A DNA stretch of 61,329 bases from a virus. The notes below the pieces were generated by a model. It ran no database searches. It saw only the letters and a list, made by a program, of their open reading frames with translations, and was not told the origin of the DNA. This document shows, piece by piece, positions 1 through 7,644 of this stretch. Each line of letters opens with the position of its first letter. Within the stretch, counting starts at the first letter, position 1. The position numbers were made by a program, and so were the translations under genes. Location: the IMG/VR virus record IMGVR_UViG_3300010430_000035, positions 1 to 61,329 of that record, one strand, 5' to 3'.

Positions 1-123
1 AGTTAATGGCAGCGGTTCATCATCCGCTTTCGTTTTACCCAAGTGCGTCAGTAGTCTCTCCCAGCCATCTTTGCAGGGTGAGTGTTTGCGTATGGCGTTC
101 AGTGTTGTCGTTATCTCACTCAT
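1..123 (-). CDS. Conserved phage hypothetical protein, N-terminal fragment (runs off left edge)
   Basis: ATG at 123 opens a frame with no stop to the window edge (41 codons seen). The fragment contains NAIRKHSPCKDGW followed by LGKTKADDEPLPL, which resembles the N-terminus of a small conserved protein found in many phages of Gram-negative hosts. A GGAG lies 12 bases upstream. It is the last gene of the leftmost minus-strand operon seen here. Function unknown; the family resemblance is from memory. Confidence 0.6.
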   Translation of the reverse strand, partial: MSEITTTLNAIRKHSPCKDGWERLLTHLGKTKADDEPLPLT

Positions 124-190
124 CGGGTGTAGTTCTCCATCAACACAAGTGCAGTCGGGGCAATTACCCCTGCTGAACCCCTTGGGGCAT

Positions 191-712
191 TCATTCATCG
201 GCAAGCCCCCCTTGTTCGTCGTGGTGGGTTAGAGCCTCCGCTGCCACCCGCCCGATGTCGGTGATGACGTAGACCCTGAACGGGAACAGCTCGGTGTAGT
301 TTTGGGCGAAGCCGTTGTCGAGGAGCACCCTGAGCGTCCCTCTACGGGTCGACTCCATTCTCTCGGAGTCTTCTGCATCGGGGTCGTCGTGGACCAGCCA
401 GAAGCGCGAGGAGCCCTCCTGATGAATGCCTCGCACCTCTACGAGGCGGGAGCCGTGAAACATCCGCCGCAGCGTCTTCTGCTGGGCGGGGCTGAGCTCA
501 CACAGGGCGAGCCGCTTGATGGCTCTGGTTTCACAGGAGGAGAGGTTATCTACGAACGATTTTGCGTCGACTCGCACGCCGGCGCTGTGCGGCGCCGTAA
601 TGAGTACATCCGGCTCGGGTCCCGCCGGAGGGACGCGCAAAATCATTCGGGCTTTTGTCGATGCTGAACTCGTAGAGCAGCCAGCCGAGGGCGAGGTGTT
701 GCGTTGGCTCAC
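191..712 (-). CDS. Hypothetical protein, 173 aa
   Basis: I chose the GTG at 712 because it overlaps the stop of the upstream gene as GTGA, the coupling used all over this phage; an ATG at 646 is the alternative and would remove a low-complexity Ser/Thr-rich N-terminus. The C-terminal two thirds look like a small folded domain (a possible DNA-binding or enzyme fold cannot be told apart). No recognisable motif. The first 22 residues are the least certain part. Confidence 0.5.
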   Translation of the reverse strand: MSQRNTSPSAGCSTSSASTKARMILRVPPAGPEPDVLITAPHSAGVRVDAKSFVDNLSSCETRAIKRLALCELSPAQQKTLRRMFHGSRLVEVRGIHQEGSSRFWLVHDDPDAEDSERMESTRRGTLRVLLDNGFAQNYTELFPFRVYVITDIGRVAAEALTHHDEQGGLADE

Positions 713-1173
713 GACGATTCCCCTTCCGGCTCTGCACCGACCTCTGCGACCTCGGAGGGTGCTCCGCAGATGGAGCAGGTTGGGACGTACTTGCCGTCGT
801 GGTAGACGAGCGGACCGGAGGCGTCGCATTTGTGGTCAGCAGGCTCTTCAGCGCTGCCACGCCCTTCTTCAGGGTCCGGTTGTTCTTGAGGTTCGGTTTG
901 TGCATTGGTGCTCTCTCCGCTAGCTGGGTCGACGTTGACAATGCTACACCCGCCGACAGGAATACTCTCGATGTCGACGACCGCCTTCAGGACGACCTGA
1001 TAGTGCTCTGGCGCCATGCTGTACTTCAGGACGGCTGCCGCTTTTTTCTTTCGTGCTGTTTTATAGCACGAGCCTTGGTAGATGCGCTCGCCAACAAGGT
1101 TCCGACCGGAGCGCATGGCTACCAGCCGGACCTCGTAGGTGGGCTTCATCAGTAGACGAAGGACCCAGTTCAT
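709..1173 (-). CDS. Hypothetical protein with C-terminal zinc-knuckle-like cysteines, 154 aa
   Basis: ATG at 1173 follows the TAA of the upstream gene directly and has GGGAGGG before it. The N-terminal half is basic and beta-rich in appearance. A Glu/Pro-rich linker (about residues 90-112) leads to a C-terminal segment with HKC and CSIC, which could bind one metal ion. It overlaps the next gene by four bases. Function unknown. Confidence 0.6.
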   Translation of the reverse strand: MNWVLRLLMKPTYEVRLVAMRSGRNLVGERIYQGSCYKTARKKKAAAVLKYSMAPEHYQVVLKAVVDIESIPVGGCSIVNVDPASGESTNAQTEPQEQPDPEEGRGSAEEPADHKCDASGPLVYHDGKYVPTCSICGAPSEVAEVGAEPEGESS

Positions 1174-1611
1174 TTACGAGCCCTCCCCAAAGCTGAGCTG
1201 CTCGGTGGCGCTGGTCTGCTTCAGGTATCCCTGTTCTACCAGCTCGCGCAGCGCTTTGTTGACCTTGCTGTATTTGTAGCCAAGGGTCTTCATAACGCTC
1301 TTACGCAGCTTCGCCTTGTTGATGAAGTCGACGCGCTCAGGGGTCCGCATGGCTTCCCGCACCGCCTCGAACACCAGCGCGTTCGTTTCGCTTCCTTCGG
1401 TGTACTTCTTCCGCTGGGTGCGGGAGATGTTCAGGAACTCCGCCTTCGGTCGTTTGACACCGGTGGTGGCGCCTTTCTTAACCATGGCGTTGCCGTTGGC
1501 TGTTCGGACGTAAAACCGGACCTCGGTCTTTTTTTCGACCAAATGCCCGAAGCCGATATCCCTCAGCTCCTTTGCCTTCTCTCTCGAGATTTCTTCTAAT
1601 TGACCGCTCAT
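1174..1611 (-). CDS. Winged-helix-like DNA-binding protein, 145 aa (putative)
   Basis: The C-terminal half (about residues 80-135) reads as a winged helix: a helix around ALVFEAVREAM, a helix starting KLRKSVMKTLGY, a recognition-like helix SKVNKALRELVEQG and a short wing ending in YLKQ. The N-terminal half is charged. It lies in the operon that starts at the leaderless promoter 2002-2030. It is one of two candidates in this window for a protein that binds the shared operator, but nothing shows that directly. Confidence 0.5.
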   Translation of the reverse strand: MSGQLEEISREKAKELRDIGFGHLVEKKTEVRFYVRTANGNAMVKKGATTGVKRPKAEFLNISRTQRKKYTEGSETNALVFEAVREAMRTPERVDFINKAKLRKSVMKTLGYKYSKVNKALRELVEQGYLKQTSATEQLSFGEGS

Positions 1612-1620
1612 AGCACCTCC

Positions 1621-1995
1621 TTAATGGCTCTTCAGGTCGTTGAGTAACTTCTTGAGGACCTTCCGGTATTCGCGCCCATGGGGGTCCTCACCTATGTGCC
1701 CGTATTTAGCGCATATCACGAGGTGTGCTACCTCGTGAGGGATGACCTCGCTGTGAAGGAACTCCTTGTCCGTGTCCGGATTTAGGTAGACCTTCATTTT
1801 GGGCAGGCACTCTGCCGCACCGTGGTACAGGCTCGCCGGCATACTGGGCGGCATCTCATAGCTGAGCGCTGCCTCATGCTTCGCCAGACCGGCTACGTTC
1901 ATGGTGAGCCGCATCCGGTTGACGTCATCACCGAGGGCGAACTTGGTAAACAGGACCAAGACGACCATCACGATAAGTAAGAGTGCTTTGTTCAT
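1621..1995 (-). CDS. SprT-like zinc metallopeptidase-like protein with N-terminal hydrophobic segment, 124 aa
   Basis: The motif HEVAH (about residue 87) followed by a second histidine in a HGREYRK segment is the SprT/WSS1-type zincin signature. The first 22 residues are a hydrophobic stretch (LLLIVMVVLVLF) ending in ALGDD, so the protein is probably anchored or exported. I chose ATG 1995, not the upstream in-frame ATG at 2073, because the hydrophobic segment begins there and because a consensus promoter places +1 on this very A. There is no Shine-Dalgarno, so the mRNA looks leaderless. Substrate unknown. Confidence 0.7.
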   Translation of the reverse strand: MNKALLLIVMVVLVLFTKFALGDDVNRMRLTMNVAGLAKHEAALSYEMPPSMPASLYHGAAECLPKMKVYLNPDTDKEFLHSEVIPHEVAHLVICAKYGHIGEDPHGREYRKVLKKLLNDLKSH

Positions 1996-2001
1996 GGGCT
2001 G

Positions 2002-2030
2002 ATTATAACATCCAATGGCTGGACTGTCAA
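2002..2030 (-). promoter_or_regulatory. Sigma-70 promoter with operator, leaderless output to the SprT-like gene
   Basis: On the minus strand TTGACA (2030-2025) and TATAAT (2007-2002) are separated by exactly 17 bases. The spacer holds the operator TCCAGCCATTGGA, one base after the -35. Counting seven bases from the -10 puts +1 at 1995, the A of the ATG. Both hexamers are perfect consensus, so unrepressed expression should be strong. Confidence 0.85.
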
Positions 2031-2773
2031 CGTGAGGAGATGTGTGGCTCGTTGTAAAACTCGATGCCGGCAACCTCCGCCTCTCCCTTCTGGCTCTTCG
2101 CCACCTTGTTCAGAGCCAGCTTGTTCACGCGCTCTTCGGGCGGGCGCAGGAACTCCTCCGGCACCGCGTTGATATCGACGATGCGGTACTTCCAGTTGTC
2201 GACCTTGGAGACTTTGGCGCCTTGCGTGCCGGTAACCTGACCAGTCTTCTCGGGAGCCTTCGGCACCACCTGCTGGCGGACCGAGTCGGTCCGCTCGATT
2301 GACTCTTCAACCGCAGCCTGAGCCTCGAGCACCTCGTCTTCAGTCTCCGCCAGCTGCGCCAGACGTTCAGCTTCGATACGGGCTTCTTCAGCCTCGCGCT
2401 CTTCCTGCTCTTTCTTCAGGCGAGCCTGCTCGGCTTCACGAGCGATGCGCTCCTGCTCGCGGGTCCATTCCAGAAGCAGCTTGTCGCATGAGCCCTTGAT
2501 GCGGTCCAGCTCGGCTAGCGGCTCCTTGAACTTGTCGTTCAGGCTGCGCTGAATCTGAAGGGCGGGGGCAACCATCTCCTTGCGCTCGTTGTCCAGCTCG
2601 CGCTTCCGGACTGAAATCTGCTGGCGGAACTCTCCGACGGCAGCAGCCTGTTCTTCGGTCTCAATGGTGCCGAGCTTCTCGACCTGAGACAGCAGCTCCT
2701 TTACTTCGGCAAGAATGGCTACAGCGTTCTTGCTCTGGGTGATTTCGGTGTAGATTGTTGCGGGTGCACTCAT
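2027..2773 (-). CDS. Coiled-coil protein of the recombination operon, 248 aa
   Basis: The protein is mostly charged helix, with a long Glu/Arg/Ala coiled coil at about residues 100-155 and a more globular C-terminus beginning KVDNWKYRIVDI. Proteins of this shape commonly sit next to RecT and YqaJ-type exonucleases in phages; their role is unclear. The start ATG at 2773 overlaps the exonuclease stop as ATGA and has AAGGAA upstream. The 3' end overlaps the promoter at 2002-2030. Confidence 0.7.
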   Translation of the reverse strand: MSAPATIYTEITQSKNAVAILAEVKELLSQVEKLGTIETEEQAAAVGEFRQQISVRKRELDNERKEMVAPALQIQRSLNDKFKEPLAELDRIKGSCDKLLLEWTREQERIAREAEQARLKKEQEEREAEEARIEAERLAQLAETEDEVLEAQAAVEESIERTDSVRQQVVPKAPEKTGQVTGTQGAKVSKVDNWKYRIVDINAVPEEFLRPPEERVNKLALNKVAKSQKGEAEVAGIEFYNEPHISSR

Positions 2774-3411
2774 AGTAAATTCCTTAGTTCTTTGGCGCTT
2801 TTGCGCACTGGCTTAAATTCTCCTCCGGCAAGGTGGACCTCCAGAAAGCGGTTCACCTTGTCCATCAGTTCGGCTTCGTAGGTCCGGTCACGCTCGACCA
2901 GAACATCGAAGTAATTCTTTCCCTCGGGCTGCCTCGGGTCCCAGCTGGCGAACCAGCAGTTCTCGAGGTCGGGGACTATCATTGACCACATCACCTGTGG
3001 CTTGTGCTCTTCGGGCAGCTCGCCCCGCTCTAGCCACCCAACAAACTTCTCTTCGACGTAGGGGCACTTGACCTCCAGCGCCGAGACCATCCTGCCGTTC
3101 TGCCCGAGGATGGCGTCGGGCGACACGCCGGTGTAGTGGTGAAACACCAGCGCCTTGGCGTCGTGCCACCGCAGCATCTCGCTGGGCAGTGTGACGTACT
3201 CGGAGTGGCGCTCCCAGAATTGCCCTACGCATTGGGGCTCGTACTTCGCCCCATGCGCCAGACTGGGTATCGGCGTATTGACCGCACGGTCGTATGGGAT
3301 GGGCTTGGCTTCATGCAGCTCTCGGCTCAGAGTGTTCCATGCCTTGTAGCCGCCCTTTGCAATAACCCCTATACGAGAGCCGGTGATTCGCCCCTCACGA
3401 GGCTGCAGCAT
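2770..3411 (-). CDS. YqaJ-like viral recombinase exonuclease, 213 aa
   Basis: The core motif is SPDAILG (about residue 118) followed by EVKCP (about 132), the D...ExK signature of the YqaJ/lambda-exonuclease branch of PD-(D/E)XK nucleases. The length fits the family. It resects double-stranded ends to give single strands for the RecT protein encoded just upstream; the two genes overlap by 17 bases. The ATG at 3411 has AAGGAG before it. Confidence 0.82.
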   Translation of the reverse strand: MLQPREGRITGSRIGVIAKGGYKAWNTLSRELHEAKPIPYDRAVNTPIPSLAHGAKYEPQCVGQFWERHSEYVTLPSEMLRWHDAKALVFHHYTGVSPDAILGQNGRMVSALEVKCPYVEEKFVGWLERGELPEEHKPQVMWSMIVPDLENCWFASWDPRQPEGKNYFDVLVERDRTYEAELMDKVNRFLEVHLAGGEFKPVRKSAKELRNLL

Positions 3412-4348
3412 TTTTGCGCTCCTTTACCTCGCCTAGACGAGTCATCAGCGAGCCCTGAGCGCCCTCTACAGCGTCTGCCGGCAGCTGCTTAATGCTGGCG
3501 TACCCGCGAGCCTCGGCGTACTTCTGGAGCCATTCTGTGGCTTCTGAGCCGCTCAGCCCACCCTCCGTCAGGGAGGCGTGCAGCGCGAGCTCCTGCTCTT
3601 CACTGATAACCACGTACTCTGGCGGAGGTGAGTCCGCCGGCTCGTCATCAAAGCTGACGGGGTCGAAGCGGTTTGCCACTTCCATGGCGTGAGCCATCAG
3701 CCCCTCGGGGTCCATGGGGAACTTCTTCCATGCGCGGCGGATAACGGACTTCGCCACCATCTCTGAGCGCCACGGTCCATTCCAGACGTAGCCACCCCCC
3801 TTCCTCTTGGCAGCCTGCTCGCAGGCGTTGACCTGCTTGGCGGTCATTATCTCTGTGTAGGTCGAGCCGTTGGTGAACTTGGCAACGCAGTATGCGTGCG
3901 TCAGCTTTGTGACGTCCCTGTCGTCAGGGTTGCGGGCTTCTTCATGCAGGATATGCTTGCCCTCAATGTCGGTCCAGACCCGAAACGTGGGGTCCTTGGG
4001 GACGACGTAGCCGGTCTGGACCAGAGCCACGGTACCGGCTTTATAGACCATGTGAAGCAGACCTCGGTAGCCTGCCTGAAACTGAGCCTCGAAGGTGCTG
4101 CCGTTCTTGTATGGCACCAGATAGGCGTAGCCCAAGGACGGACGCAGCGAAAGCCCCGAAAACGCAACGTCCAGCATAGCGTTCTTCAAGGACTGCTCTG
4201 TGCAGTTGGCGAGTTTTTCGTTCTTCCCGAGCATCTGCCCGAGAAACTGAAGCTCCGCCTTGAACTTCATGTCAGGCAGGGTTCGGTTGGCGGTGAAGCT
4301 CGAACGTAGGGACGGCGTGTTGACCGCCGTGATAACAGGGTGTTCCAT
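3395..4348 (-). CDS. recT: RecT-family single-strand annealing protein, 317 aa
   Basis: The body matches the RecT family: a segment around SLKNAMLDVAFSGLSL, then SLGYAYLVPY, QFQAGYRGLLHM and a C-terminal WRSEMVAKSVIRRA. It anneals complementary strands after resection by the neighbouring exonuclease. I took ATG 4348, which has AAGGAGG six bases upstream, over an in-frame ATG at 4438 that lies upstream of the promoter. The acidic C-terminal tail is less conserved. Confidence 0.9.
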   Translation of the reverse strand: MEHPVITAVNTPSLRSSFTANRTLPDMKFKAELQFLGQMLGKNEKLANCTEQSLKNAMLDVAFSGLSLRPSLGYAYLVPYKNGSTFEAQFQAGYRGLLHMVYKAGTVALVQTGYVVPKDPTFRVWTDIEGKHILHEEARNPDDRDVTKLTHAYCVAKFTNGSTYTEIMTAKQVNACEQAAKRKGGGYVWNGPWRSEMVAKSVIRRAWKKFPMDPEGLMAHAMEVANRFDPVSFDDEPADSPPPEYVVISEEQELALHASLTEGGLSGSEATEWLQKYAEARGYASIKQLPADAVEGAQGSLMTRLGEVKERKNAAAS

Positions 4349-4363
4349 TGGTTCCTCCTTAAA

Positions 4364-4400
4364 TTTCGACCAGTATAGTCGAAAGGCTGGATGTTTGCAA
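4364..4400 (-). promoter_or_regulatory. recT promoter with operator half-site and inverted repeat over the -10
   Basis: On the minus strand TTGCAA (4400-4395) and TATACT (4377-4372) are 17 bases apart; +1 would be 4365. The spacer contains TCCAGCCTTTCGA, an imperfect copy of the shared operator. A second inverted repeat, TTTCGAC and GTCGAAA separated by seven bases (4364-4384), covers the -10 and is found at no other promoter in the window. Confidence 0.75.
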
Positions 4401-4423
4401 GTGAAAGGTCCAACAGCTAGAAT
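4395..4423 (+). promoter_or_regulatory. Divergent promoter of the 4449-6311 operon, sharing its -35 with the recT promoter
   Basis: TTGCAA (4395-4400) is its own reverse complement, so the same six bases are the -35 in both directions. On the plus strand a 17-base spacer leads to TAGAAT (4418-4423). An operator-like TCCAACAGCTAGA overlaps the -10. Confidence 0.65.
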
Positions 4424-4448
4424 GCGTGGGTCTAACAAGGAGAACCTA

Positions 4449-4862
4449 ATGTATCAGTATTCACACCGTCAGGCTGACTCGTTCGTCGGTCTGTTTCGCA
4501 CACCACAGGAGGCGCTGCTCGCTGGTCGGGAGCAGTTTGGAGACGACGTCACTGTCTTCGTAGCCGTCACCCGACCGATGTCGTACAAGGACCTGCTGCC
4601 CAGCGCCGAAATTCTGCTGGCGGATATGTCCGAGAAGGCAGCCAGCATGGGCAATGACAACGCAACCATTGCTATCGACAGCCTGAACGCGCATCAGCGC
4701 AGCTCCATGATTAAGGCGCTGGAGCAGTCGATGCTGGACTGGGAGGTCCACCTGAAAAAGGAAGCGCGGCTGGATGGGAGGATGCCGGCGGCGGTTGTTA
4801 AATATGTAGAGGGAACCAGCGTGGGGAAGGAATGGGATGGACTTAGCAAAAGAAATAAATGA
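4449..4862 (+). CDS. Hypothetical protein, 137 aa
   Basis: ATG 4449 has AAGGAG nine bases upstream and lies just downstream of the divergent promoter; an earlier in-frame ATG at 4260 is inside recT and is rejected. The protein is soluble-looking and mixed helical, with a basic C-terminus. No family recognised. First gene of the short operon that ends with the RusA-like resolvase, so a role near recombination is possible. Confidence 0.7.
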   Translation: MYQYSHRQADSFVGLFRTPQEALLAGREQFGDDVTVFVAVTRPMSYKDLLPSAEILLADMSEKAASMGNDNATIAIDSLNAHQRSSMIKALEQSMLDWEVHLKKEARLDGRMPAAVVKYVEGTSVGKEWDGLSKRNK

Positions 4863-5610
4863 GCAGGACGCGGAGTACGTCAACGACTTCACCGCCTACG
4901 AGAGCTATGTCGAGTATCGGGCATGGATAGAGACCAGCGCCCACGGCTTTAAGGTGCAGCTCACCCTGCCCAGCAGAGAGCACCTGAAGGCGTTTGACGG
5001 CGTTATGACGCGCCGGAAGGGTAAGGCAGGGCATCGGTACCAGATTGTCGTCTCCGGCGACAAGGTGGACACCAAGCGCTTTGAGACGCAGTTCTGGGGG
5101 CGTGGCTGGTCGGAGCAAAAAGGCACGCACATCGCGCTGCACTTTGCCGGCAGCGACGTTATGTGGTGGAAGCAGCAGCGCACCAAAGACCAAGGAGAGG
5201 CAGAGGAGCGGGGCGACCGCTTCTACGTCATCCTGCTCGAGGTGGGCGATGATGAGCGCATCATTAACCAGCGCCACCTGAGAGAGGCGGAAGCCAGAGC
5301 CTACGCCGGCATGGAGCGTGGCGTGGCGCAGGAGGTCGCAGAGGCGTCCGGCAAGCCCCTCAAGGGCGGACCGAAGAGTCAGAATGCGGCTCGAATGTTG
5401 CGCGAGGACGACTTCCTTATGTGGTTGAACCACGCCAGCAGGTACCGCGAGTACGGACCGTTCTCAACCTATGCGGACGCGCACGAGCTCGTAATAACGA
5501 CACTGCAGATGGATTCGTTTAAGCAGTTCGATGTGAACGAGTTTTTCTGGGGTCAATTCCAGCAGCTGTTCAAAGTGCCCTACATGGGGTGGCTCGGCAC
5601 CGATGCCTAG
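4837..5610 (+). CDS. Hypothetical protein of the recombination region, 257 aa
   Basis: ATG 4837 overlaps the upstream gene by 26 bases and has a GGGGAAGGA stretch before it. The sequence looks like a globular alpha/beta protein; the segment SQNAARMLREDDFLMWL resembles phage proteins of unknown function that accompany single-strand annealing proteins. No catalytic motif seen. Confidence 0.75.
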   Translation: MDLAKEINEQDAEYVNDFTAYESYVEYRAWIETSAHGFKVQLTLPSREHLKAFDGVMTRRKGKAGHRYQIVVSGDKVDTKRFETQFWGRGWSEQKGTHIALHFAGSDVMWWKQQRTKDQGEAEERGDRFYVILLEVGDDERIINQRHLREAEARAYAGMERGVAQEVAEASGKPLKGGPKSQNAARMLREDDFLMWLNHASRYREYGPFSTYADAHELVITTLQMDSFKQFDVNEFFWGQFQQLFKVPYMGWLGTDA

Positions 5611-5977
5611 CGCCGAGACTAAGAAGCACTGGGACAGGGTGGCGGGGTTGCAGTGCCTGCTCACAGAGCAGCCTGCTACCATCGCCCACTGTCACGGCGG
5701 CTCCATTATCGACGAGCTGGGCTACGAGTGGCAGCCCGCGCTTGCGCGAAAGCAGAACGACTGGCTCGTGATTCCCCTGTCGAAAGAGCTGCATCAGGGC
5801 GACTGGGGTCTCGACACAATGAAGGCGGGTCCTCGTGGCTGGGAGGCAGAGTTTTACCGCCAGACTATTTTGCTCGAGTGGGTCAGTCACCTGCTCGGTT
5901 ACGATGTATTTGAGAGAGCAGGCTATGACCGTAAGTTTGAAACTCGTCGTCCCTACCAAGCCCCCCAAGAGCCTTAA
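5603..5977 (+). CDS. HNH/DUF968-like zinc nuclease-type protein, 124 aa (putative)
   Basis: A CLLTEQPATIAHCHGG segment near residue 20 and LSKELHQGDWG near residue 60 resemble the Cys/His spacing of small phage HNH-like proteins (DUF968 or Ref type) that often sit beside RusA. It overlaps the gene before by eight bases and the resolvase gene by 53 bases. The assignment rests on pattern and context only. Confidence 0.55.
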   Translation: MPSAETKKHWDRVAGLQCLLTEQPATIAHCHGGSIIDELGYEWQPALARKQNDWLVIPLSKELHQGDWGLDTMKAGPRGWEAEFYRQTILLEWVSHLLGYDVFERAGYDRKFETRRPYQAPQEP

Positions 5978-6311
5978 CTCATATCTCCGGATGCACTGGC
6001 GGTCGCGCCGGCGCTACGACAAGATGTGGTTGCAGGAGGTGTGGGTGGCGAAGCAGCAGGCTGGAGTGAGGGGCACCCCAGCGCTGGCGTTCACCAAGGC
6101 GCAGCTGCGCTTCACATCGTACTTCTCTGGTGGACCCATCAAGGATGAGGACAACTGGCAGGGCGGCTACAAGCCCGTGGTGGATGCGCTGGTGAAGCTC
6201 GACATCCTGCCGGACGATACCACCGAGGTCATTACGCAGAAAAGCCTTGAGCAAAAGCGCTGCAAGGCTGGTGATGAGAGGTTGGTTATTGAGGTGATAA
6301 AGGACGCCTAG
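5925..6311 (+). CDS. RusA-like Holliday junction resolvase, 128 aa
   Basis: The segment KDEDNWQGGYKPVVDAL (about residues 67-83) followed by a DD pair matches the RusA pattern with its acidic metal ligands and conserved lysine. Length is typical. I chose ATG 5925, where the conserved VPTKPPKSLN strand begins, over an in-frame ATG at 5835 inside the previous gene. It would resolve the recombination or replication junctions made by the RecT pathway. Confidence 0.8.
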   Translation: MTVSLKLVVPTKPPKSLNSYLRMHWRSRRRYDKMWLQEVWVAKQQAGVRGTPALAFTKAQLRFTSYFSGGPIKDEDNWQGGYKPVVDALVKLDILPDDTTEVITQKSLEQKRCKAGDERLVIEVIKDA

Positions 6312-6359
6312 GGCGGGACCGACGAGGGCTGTCGGCACGGACTAATCGCCCGCCCTAGG
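6307..6359. terminator. Large inverted repeat between convergent operons (terminator-like)
   Basis: CCTAGGGCGGG (6307-6317) and CCCGCCCTAGG (6349-6359) form a perfect 11-bp stem; inside it CCGAC and GTCGG form a second stem. The left arm includes the stop codon of the resolvase gene. It sits exactly between converging operons, as a bidirectional terminator would, but no T-tract follows on either strand. Confidence 0.45.
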
Positions 6360-6371
6360 AGAATCTGGATA

Positions 6372-6713
6372 CTACCAGTTAATCGGTCCGCCGTCCCAGA
6401 TGCCGTTCGGCATTCCTGCTGAGACCAGTACGGCGTACAGCACCTCTCGCACCGCGGTGTCGGTCGAGCCGTAGGCTTCGTATTCTTTGAAGCTGTGCAT
6501 GATGGCTTTGATTTTATCCTTCCAATGGGAGCGCCGGACCAGCTCGTTCTCGACCGACTTATTCATTTCGGCAGCGACGCCTTCCGAGCCGTCCATGTCG
6601 TAGAGCCCCCAGTCGAGCCGGTACAGCTCGATGCTGGCGTGGACCGAGCTGAAGTGGTTGTAAACCTGCACGTACTCAGACATATCGGGCTTCAGGTTTT
6701 TTAGTTCAGGCAT
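6372..6713 (-). CDS. Hypothetical protein, 113 aa
   Basis: Last gene of the operon from the promoter at 7911. A good AGGAGG precedes ATG 6713. The protein is acidic and probably helical, with several aromatic residues and no family I recognise. Confidence 0.65.
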   Translation of the reverse strand: MPELKNLKPDMSEYVQVYNHFSSVHASIELYRLDWGLYDMDGSEGVAAEMNKSVENELVRRSHWKDKIKAIMHSFKEYEAYGSTDTAVREVLYAVLVSAGMPNGIWDGGPINW

Positions 6714-6724
6714 ATATCCTCCTT

Positions 6725-7042
6725 CTAGGCTGCCATTCCCAGCGCCTTCTTGCCGTCAGCAAGGGTGCCGTCAAAGTAAAGGTCGACCTCAATCATTGGC
6801 AGGGCGCCAGCCATCATGGTCAGGCTCTCGAGCTCCGGTACGCTGATGTAGCCGTACTCAGGGCACCCCATGCCGAGGTCCGCGATTCCGAACGCCTCTC
6901 CGGTGTCAGGGTTGTACTCTGATACGAACCATGTGCCGGCTCCGTAGGCGTTGAATAACTTAACTGCCGGCGCCTTCGCCGGCTTGGCGTCCATCTCGTA
7001 GAGATTGGGTAGCTTCTTCAGTGCGTCTTTAATCTTGCTCAT
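6725..7042 (-). CDS. DUF2958 family protein, 105 aa
   Basis: The run LFNAYGAGTWFVSEYNPD, then FGIADLGMGCPE and YISVPELESL, is the DUF2958 pattern common in plasmids, integrative elements and phages. The family has no established function. ATG 7042 is preceded by AGGAGG. Confidence 0.8.
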   Translation of the reverse strand: MSKIKDALKKLPNLYEMDAKPAKAPAVKLFNAYGAGTWFVSEYNPDTGEAFGIADLGMGCPEYGYISVPELESLTMMAGALPMIEVDLYFDGTLADGKKALGMAA

Positions 7043-7051
7043 TACTCCTCC

Positions 7052-7405
7052 TTAGTTGTCCCAGTTGGCGGTATCGACCTTCTCAAGGAAACCGGTGTAG
7101 ACCGCGTAGTAAAGTTTCATTTCACCTTTCTTAAAGGCTTCCAGCTCTTCCTCGCTGGCTAAAAGCCCGCTTTCGTCTTCCATTCGGGCGATGTCGATTC
7201 GGCTTGGGTCGTCGCCGCAAGAGTCGATATCAATGGCATCATTGTCGACCAAGAAGTGGTCCATGATGCTGCTCTTCACCTCCTCCGGAGAGTCGCCGGT
7301 AAACTCGATGTTGTAGTCTGCGACCCGCCCAGTTTCCGGAAGGCAACCCTCTAGGTAGGAGTCCTCTTCGGAGAAGTAGCGCAGCCCATTAACACGATAT
7401 TTCAT
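7052..7405 (-). CDS. Acidic hypothetical protein, 117 aa
   Basis: Strongly acidic (many Asp/Glu), with no signal or membrane segment. Preceded by AGGAGG. Acidic small early phage proteins often bind host proteins or mimic DNA, but nothing here decides that. Confidence 0.65.
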   Translation of the reverse strand: MKYRVNGLRYFSEEDSYLEGCLPETGRVADYNIEFTGDSPEEVKSSIMDHFLVDNDAIDIDSCGDDPSRIDIARMEDESGLLASEEELEAFKKGEMKLYYAVYTGFLEKVDTANWDN

Positions 7406-7413
7406 ATCACCTC

Positions 7414-7644
7414 CTATCCGTTTTTCATAATGTAGTCGTAGTCTGCGGTGCCTCGGGCGATGCCCATTTCGGCGCAGTAGGTCCGGCGGGCTTCCATGAT
7501 GTCGGCTGCCTCTTCCTCAGAGAGCTTCCGCATCTTGCCGGTGCCGCGGCATGGCTTGCAGCTGACCCGAACTTTGTCGCCGGCTTCGCCGCGCAGCTCG
7601 CTGCCGTCGCCCTTGCAGTATTTGCAGATTACCCACTTGTCCAT
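7414..7644 (-). CDS. DnaJ-type zinc-finger protein, 76 aa
   Basis: Two CxxCxGxG-like repeats (CKYCKGDG near residue 6 and CKPCRGTG near 29) give a DnaJ-type four-cysteine zinc finger; the rest is a short helical tail. Such small proteins are frequent in phage early regions. It overlaps the upstream stop by one base. Confidence 0.7.
   Translation of the reverse strand: MDKWVICKYCKGDGSELRGEAGDKVRVSCKPCRGTGKMRKLSEEEAADIMEARRTYCAEMGIARGTADYDYIMKNG

Noticed and set aside
546-941. Minus-strand ORF of 131 codons
   Set aside because: It overlaps two better-supported genes in another frame and has an Arg/Thr-rich shadow-like composition.
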